Shown here: in pieces, positions 57,881-64,000 of the stretch
Layout of the letters: each line of letters starts with the position of its first letter
Position numbering within the stretch: the first letter of the stretch is position 1
DNA from: Diphasiastrum complanatum
Lineage: Eukaryota; Streptophyta; Lycopodiopsida; Lycopodiales; Lycopodiaceae
Assembly (NCBI GenBank): GCA_029204225.1
Contig: CM055098.1
Coordinates: forward strand, 19,499,303 to 19,563,302
Length of the DNA: 64,000 bases
Reading direction: 5' to 3'
Notes under the pieces: generated by a model
What the model was told of the DNA's origin: nothing
The model's input: the letters and a program-made list of their open reading frames with translations, nothing else
The model's database searches: none
Program-made: the position numbers and the translations under genes

Positions 57881-59757
57881 TGTATGAGTATCTACCGTAG
57901 AGAGTCACGGCCTACAAGACAACATTGGGAGACTTTCAATAGAGAATTTGACCAATATAAGATGATGACAAAAAAATCATCAAGAAATACAAGCAAGAAA
58001 TTGTTGTGGCAATACGAACAACTCTCTAGATCCAAATACCCTTCCATCCTCAATTTTCACTGCAAATACTTGAAGCAGGGCAAAGTGGAGACCATTGATA
58101 GGCTTCTCTCTTGGAATAACCTCCCAAAGCTCGATCTCCATGACATAATTGTAGAACAAATGGTAGAGAATGGGCATGATGTGAAGTTCAACATTGGCTC
58201 TTGTTTTATTATAGACTCTTGGTTGTAATAGAAGGCATAAAACAAGGTAGGATCTATAAGCTTGTAGCATCTATTTCTTTATTTGAAGAGCCTATGAATG
58301 TTAGAGATGAAGTATCTCTAGTTGAACTTTGGAAAAAAGTCTAGGACATTCTATATTTAAATGCATGGAGCAAATGCTTAAGAAATTTGTTGTAAGTGGA
58401 TTTAAGTTATGTCAAGCATGTGTACTCTCTAAATCTTATTTACAAAATTTTCCTAGATCTACATCAAGATCAAAGGAGCGGGTTGAACTCATACTTTCAA
58501 ATGTACACTTTGTAAAGACCATAAGCAATGGTGGATGTAACATGTTTGGTATGTTTAATGATGATTTTACTCAATATACATGGGTATATATCTTCTAAAA
58601 GCTAAGCTAAAGTTTTGGAGGTCTTCATTTAGCTTAAGACTTTGGTGGAAAACCTACTTAACAAGAGAATCAAGGCTAGTGGTGAATTTATCTCAAATGC
58701 ATTTTGGCAGTTTTCTAATTTTCATGGCATTCAACGACAAGGCTTTCTTGTTCTACAACACAGCTAAGATAAAAAAAAAAAAAAAAAAAAAAGATCTTTA
58801 TGTAACTGTTATCATAAAAGTCACTTCCTAAATCTTTTAATAGTGAAGCAATTCAAATAGCTATGTACTTGTGAAAAAGGTTTCCAAGTGGGCCTCTTGG
58901 GGGTAAAACACCATTTGATGTCTTATTCAAAGAAAGCCCAAGTGTAAGCCATCTTAGAGTGTTGGGTTGTGTTTGTTTTGCACATATATCTCTGGAAGAT
59001 ATATAAAAGGAAGATGCTACTACTAGGAAGTGATTTTTCTTGAATATAGTAACATGAGTAAGGCTTATAGAGTATATGATCCTAAGAGCAAAGTTTTCTC
59101 TGTAAATTATGTTTGATGAAAATGAAACCTTCAAGGTTAGTGATGATGTAGCTTTGGTAGAGTTCAAAATAAAGTGTCCCGAGGCATCTTGATATTGTAA
59201 ATGATAATAAAGATGAATCGTGCTAATCAATTAGACCTCTATTAGAAGATCAACTAGGAAGAGAAAGACTCCTAGTAGGCTTACTTACATTTAGAAAGGT
59301 GAGCAAGTATAACAAATTTGCTTTGATTATTTCCATTAAGCAAATAGAGGAACCTATTATCTTTGAAGATACAAGTAAGAAGTGCTATGTTGAGTATGAT
59401 GCACTTATGAAAGCCATGAGATCTTCTTCCCCTTACTTTTGATCAACATATGGAGGAATAAATTTACATGCAACAACTCGATTGCTATGTTGTGCCAAGA
59501 AAAGAAGATCTCGAATTTCACATCAAGAAGAGCTTATATGGGCTCAAGCAAGCACCTAGGAGTTGGTAGGCAAGGCTTAACAATCATCTACACTCTTTGG
59601 GATTCATCATAAGTGAGTTGGATCATTCCCTCCACTACAAAGGTATTGATAGTCACATTACACTTATCTTACTTTATGTTGACGACAATGTACTCATGGG
59701 TTAGAGTTTGATAAAGTCAAGATAGGACTTAATCAGGAATTTGACACATGGGGATTT
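57880..59757 (+). pseudogene. Badly decayed Ty1/copia pol
   Basis: In order: a protease or linker relic (57884-58228), the pre-integrase domain and integrase start (SLGHSIFKCMEQMLKK, CQACVLSKSYLQNFPRSTS, FGMFNDDFTQYTWVYIF, 58330-58598), more integrase (SKAYRVYDPKSKVFSVN, about 59055-59110), and RT words (LYVDDN near 59675, RSWYARLNN-like near 59560). Almost every stretch is in a different frame. A poly(A) run of about 23 sits at 58768-58790. Confidence 0.8.
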
Positions 59758-60008
59758 AAGCCTTAGTGATTTTAGACTTAGTTACTATAATTAAGTGGCC
59801 AATACCTAGGAAGATCAATATTTCAAAGTTTAAGCTAGTTTCCAATTGGAAAGAAAAGTTTATAATTATTTAGAGTCTCCCAAGGATAATTCCACCCATT
59901 TATTCCTTTCAAGGAATGTTATGGGCCTTTAACTCCTAACTCCAAAAGACGTGCCTTTCAAAGGTACTAAGAGGCATGCCATATTATAGTCTCATTGCAA
60001 TCCGAGGA
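59758..60008 (+). repeat. Dispersed 250-bp repeat, copy 2
   Basis: It matches 53037-53288 and starts right after the copia remnant. Confidence 0.9.
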
Positions 60009-60750
60009 GCTCAAAGGCTTGAATGATAATCTCAATATTGAGCAATTTAGCATAATCTCAGAGTGTTGTTAACAATGCAAATACCTCTCCTTTTATGGTG
60101 AGGGTCTTCCATAAGTGTCTACTAACTTATGGGACTAATCTGTTTCTAGCCTTTCTAGAACTTCTAACTTAGGATTTAGAACTTCAAATTTCTTAACTTA
60201 GGAAAACTTAAGATAAAATATTTCTAATCTTAAATTTCTTAAGTCTAAGTTCTAAATCTAAGTTCAAGCTTTTTATTATTATTTAAGCTTCTACTGATGG
60301 ACTTACAAAACGCATGCCATGGCTGAAGTTTATTGACAGATACTCATACATGGTCTTACAAAACACATGCCACGGAGTTTTATTTTTATTTTTATTTTTT
60401 TCTCGGTGTTAGCACAGTTGCTAACATTATCCCCCTCCTTATTGGATTGGTGGTCCCACACTAATCGACGCCTTTTCGTCCTAGATCTTTTGTGCTTCTT
60501 GTAGGCGAGACTGTTGCTGTCGGGAGTGGTAGATTGTCGTGTCGATGCCCTCCATCATTTGCCACTGTAATTTGTTCAGGAAGGGCATGGGTTTGTAATA
60601 ATGGAGCATACCCTGGAGAAAGTTATGGGTTTTTCATAGCTCCACCATATCAACGTGCAGGGCGGAAGTGAGTGCAGTACGATAATAGAGCCTTGCAACG
60701 TTGATATGGTCATCTTGCGTGCGCAAGGGTTTATTGATATCAAGGGCGAT
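60009..60750 (+). other. Spacer, no gene recognised
   Basis: AT-rich, with a run of taagttctaa-like words at 60150-60260. The end (60430-60750) may continue the minus-strand frame that follows. Confidence 0.45.
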
Positions 60751-60759
60751 TAGGGATAA

Positions 60760-62616
60760 CCCTCAATCCCAAAAACCTCTGAGTTCTGCCAGAAATGCCA
60801 CCAGGCCGCAATTATCCACAAAATATCTGACATCGCGATCAGGATTGCCATGGTGCTTCTGGTAGAATACTCGGCAGTTGGTGACCATGTCTTCAGCTAA
60901 GTTGCCGGTATCCACGCCTGTGAGCTTAGGCCAAAATATTCCGTTCTTGACCTTGGTGGCAGGAAACGGTTTTCGCCTCGCTACTGGATTGTAATAAGGA
61001 TTGGTGCGCATGTAGGAGGGAGCTTTGAGATATCATGCCATTGAGGTTTTACTTTGCAGGAAGAATTGATGACGCCAGAGAGGTTGTGGATCCAAGAATT
61101 TGACTGCTGCTTTATGTGTCTGACACTGGTCCAAATCTGGTAGTATGTAGCCACCTCGTTGTTTCATTGTTGGATACTTTTTTGCAAACTCCTGAGAGGC
61201 ACGCAACTCCTTGCTTGGTTCTGTGGGGATGATTCTGTGCCGGATGGTTGGTGCTTCAGAGGCAGTCTCGTGTTCACTTTGTAGATCGGATTCAGGAGAG
61301 AGAGAGGAGGCGAGGGGTTAGCTTCTACAACGAGGTCGACTGGGCAGCAGCCTTTAAGCGTTCGTCCAGGGTGGCTATGTGCCGGTTTAGGGCCTCGACG
61401 GAAGCAATGTATGATTGTTGTAATTTTGAGTGTTGCTCCATCGTGGCTTTCAGCTTTTGGGCCAACGTTTGATAGGCCACCACTGGAATGGCAGTTCCCT
61501 CAGGAATAGCTGGTGGTGTGAAGTCGTTGAAGTCCACCATTTTCAACTGTTCCTTCATAGCGGAACATGCTGCTTGTAAATCTGCTATAGCCTCATCCTT
61601 TTTGGCTTTGAGGGTATCGATGGTTTGCTGCATGTTGGATACCTTCGGTTGAGCTGGTTTTGGAGGTGGAGTAGCATCTGTTGTTGTTGTTGATTGTAAT
61701 TTGTTAGGTTCTGGATCTACAGCTACTGTTGTTTGTTTTCCTCCTCCACCCTTGCTTTTTCTTTCTGAAGGCCTGCCATAGCACCATCGTTGAATTGCCG
61801 CATAGTATACTGTCCCCCTAGGGTGCCGAATAGATTGTATTGGAGCTCATTCACCAACCATACCGCTTTTTGGGCTGCAAGGGGTAGCTGCTCCCAAGGA
61901 CCAATGTCAGGGAGGGTGCGTGTGTAGTTAGGATACAACATTGGGTTAAATGGTAGAAAATCAGGAGCAGGGCTAGACGGAGGTGTATGAAAGGCAGGTG
62001 GGGGTGATTGTGGATTGAGGGGTGGGGAGATACTGTGTGGCGGAGATTGTTGGATTGGGTTAGTGGTGACAATGGTTGATGGAAGTGCAGTTAGTAATTG
62101 TAATGAAAAATCATCTACGTTGACTGTGGAGTCAAGTAGGGTGGAGATTTGTACCAAGTGAGGGCTTTAGTGGAAGTGTGGAAGTGAAGCCCGTGTTGAG
62201 AGTTAGTGAGGGTGTGGAGGTGGCAGTAAATGGTGGGAGTGGTGGTGGGAGTGTGAGAGCAAGTGATGGAGAGGAAATTGCATGTGTGGACGGAATCACG
62301 CCCATAGGATCAGAGCCGAAAGTGCCTGCCATTCCGGAGCTGCCTGCTGTTGCGGCTACTGCTTGTCGGCATTGTTGGGCCTGGTGAAGTAAGGCCGCCT
62401 GCTGCTCTAGGACCTCCTTTGGGACCTGAGATGGCTTAAGGCTCCCTCCGGATTCAACATATTCCACCCCGATGTCGCTGGATAGAATGTCATGTGGGAC
62501 ATCGGCTTTTGTGCTGATTGCCTTCCCTTTCTGCTTCTTAGTAGGTGGGGCTGGTGAGACCGGGTCTGCTGTCCGTTGGGGGGTGGCTCACTTTTTTGTG
62601 CTTGCATAAACATCAT
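60760..62616 (-). pseudogene. Unrecognised multi-frame protein remnant, Pro-rich with coiled coil
   Basis: On the minus strand four frames follow one another: 62616-62132 (ending in a Ser/Thr/Pro-rich stretch), 62157-61723 (SLQLLTALPSTIV, Pro-rich, then AAQKAVWLVNELQYNLFGTL), 61633-61325 (heptad-rich MQQTIDTLKAKKDEAIADLQ), and 61011-60763 (NPVARRKPFPATKVKNGIFW, FVDNCGLVAFLAELRGFWD). The shared strand, order and composition suggest one broken gene, perhaps a transposon structural protein. I recognise no family. Confidence 0.45.
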
Positions 62617-62699
62617 TTAGCTCCTTGATGGCAGCAGCCGCCCTAGACCTCAATTGTTTGGTGACCAACATGTGGAGAAGATACCCACATTTGGTAGTT

Positions 62700-64000
62700 G
62701 GTTCCACATCTGTGTCGATTTTAAGAAACTTAACGCCATCACTGAACGTGATCATTTTCCATTACCTTTCGTAGAATCCATCTTAGAAAATCTAGCAGGA
62801 GATGAGGCTTACTCCTTCTTAGATGGCTAATGTCAACGCTTCGACATCTCTCTCAATCCTGAAAAATGCCAGATTTGGGTAACCCATGGTATTGTGTTAG
62901 GACATATTATCTCATGAAATGGCATTGCCACTGACCTTGAAAAAATCCTTATCATTCAAAATCTACTGGAACCGCGTACGATACGTGAAGTTACTCCTTA
63001 CATGGGCACGCCAACTACTATCGGTGCTTTATTTTTTATTTCGCTAACCAAGCACACTTAATCTACAAAGTAGTTGTAGTTCCCAAACGGACGGATGAAC
63101 AACACATCGTCTTTAATCAACTCAAAGAAGCCCTTACCAATGCACCCATCCTCCGGGCTCCTGATTATTCTAAAGAATTCCATGTGCATACCGATGCATC
63201 CAAGTATGCCATTGGAGCAGTGCTCACCCAACCGGGAGAATTCAAAAAGGACTACCTAATTCATTTTTTAGTCGACAATTGATACCTGCTGAAGTCAATT
63301 ATACCACTACCGAACGCGAAGCTTTGGCAATGGTATATGCGGTTCAGAAGTTTCGCCATTATCTTCTAGGAAAAGTCTTTGCGTTCCTCATTGATCATCA
63401 AGCATTGTTGTATCTCATCAACAAGACGTGCACCACAGGCCGTATTACTAGATGGATCCTATTATTGCGAGAATTTGAGTTTAGGATCATGGTTCGTAAG
63501 GGAGTTCAGCATTTTTTAGCAGACCATCTATCTTGAATCCCTAACCTTCCTACTCCTGATCAAGGCGTCAACGATGATTTACTAGATGCAATCCTTTTCC
63601 AAGTTGACTCTACACTTGTATGGGCTAAGGAAATTACTGAATATTTAACTTCAGGGCAGATGCATCCTTCCTTCTCTAAACCTGAACAACGTGCATTGGT
63701 CCTCAAAACTAAACCTTATACGTTAATCGCAGGACAACTCTACAAGCAAGGGTTAGATGGAATTATCCGACGATGTCTTACTGAAGGAGAAATACCCTTT
63801 GTAATTTTCCTCACTCATGAAGGTATTGGTGCCGGCCATTTCTCTTCTAAAACAACTGCTAAGAAAATTCTCTTAGCCGGTTTTGGTGGCCAACACTCTT
63901 CAAGGATACGCACAATTACACTAAGGCTTGTGATGTCTGCCAACGCACCAAACGCTTTCAAAAAATAGACTACATGCCTCTACACCCTGTAATCACTGAT
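62700..64000 (+). pseudogene. Ty3/gypsy RT, RNase H and integrase start, cut by window end
   Basis: RT begins ICVDFKKLNAITERDHFPLP and YSFLDG (stop after), then FDISLNPEKCQIWVTHG. RNase H starts near 63165 with FHVHTDASKYAIGAVLTQPG, then NYTTTEREALAMVYAVQKFR and FLADHLS with a stop at 63534. The integrase zinc domain follows (HEGIGAGHFSSKTTAKKILL and CDVCQRTKRFQK near 63930). The RT lacks its YxDD region, lost between 62830 and 62840. The integrase continues beyond 64000. Confidence 0.88.

Noticed and set aside
62700-64000. Endogenous plant pararetrovirus (RT-RNase H without integrase).
   Set aside because: An integrase zinc-binding region (CDVCQR) follows the RNase H, which fits Ty3/gypsy.

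Overview
This is nuclear DNA from a land plant with a large, transposon-rich genome. The evidence is one spliced plant-type cytosolic pyruvate kinase gene with GT-AG introns up to 15.7 kb, many decayed Ty1/copia, Ty3/gypsy, LINE and hAT elements, AT-rich spacers and long (CT)n runs. The species cannot be read from the sequence. The long introns and the Penelope-like reverse transcriptase would fit a fern, lycophyte, gymnosperm or early-diverging angiosperm, but that is inference.

Layout: 1-2100 holds two converging copia leader/gag regions, followed by the 3' half of a LINE (about 3040-4560, minus). From 5425 to 38246 the plus strand carries the pyruvate kinase gene: 15 exons joining in frame into 506 residues plus stop. 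Only the short first coding exon (about 20 residues) is not seen. Its first visible intron (5528-21262) contains a complete LTR retrotransposon without gag-pol (6982-10857, TSD CATAT), two small hAT elements with 8-bp TSDs, a decayed hAT transposase (minus) and an almost full-length decayed LINE (minus). The 6.9-kb intron (25141-32037) contains a gypsy gag remnant, a nested pair of hAT elements and a second hAT transposase remnant.

After a spacer (38247-40845) comes the most unusual locus, a Penelope-like retroelement at 40846-45638. It has two copies of a (CT)n tract plus a 183-bp repeat, a hairpin-rich leader, a frameshifted reverse transcriptase whose motifs resemble Penelope-like elements, and a strong 3' hairpin/pseudoknot overlapping its stop codon. 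From 45639 to the end the DNA is a graveyard of retroelements: gypsy gag (minus), copia RT-RNase H (plus), a LINE fragment (plus), copia RT (minus), gypsy RT and gag (minus), a badly decayed copia pol (plus), an unrecognised minus-strand reading frame (60760-62600), and a gypsy RT-RNase H-integrase start (plus) running off the window.

Pyruvate kinase is the only host gene. It catalyses the last step of glycolysis. Everything else is mobile DNA inserted into its introns and flanks, yet every visible splice junction keeps its GT-AG and reading phase, so the gene looks functional.
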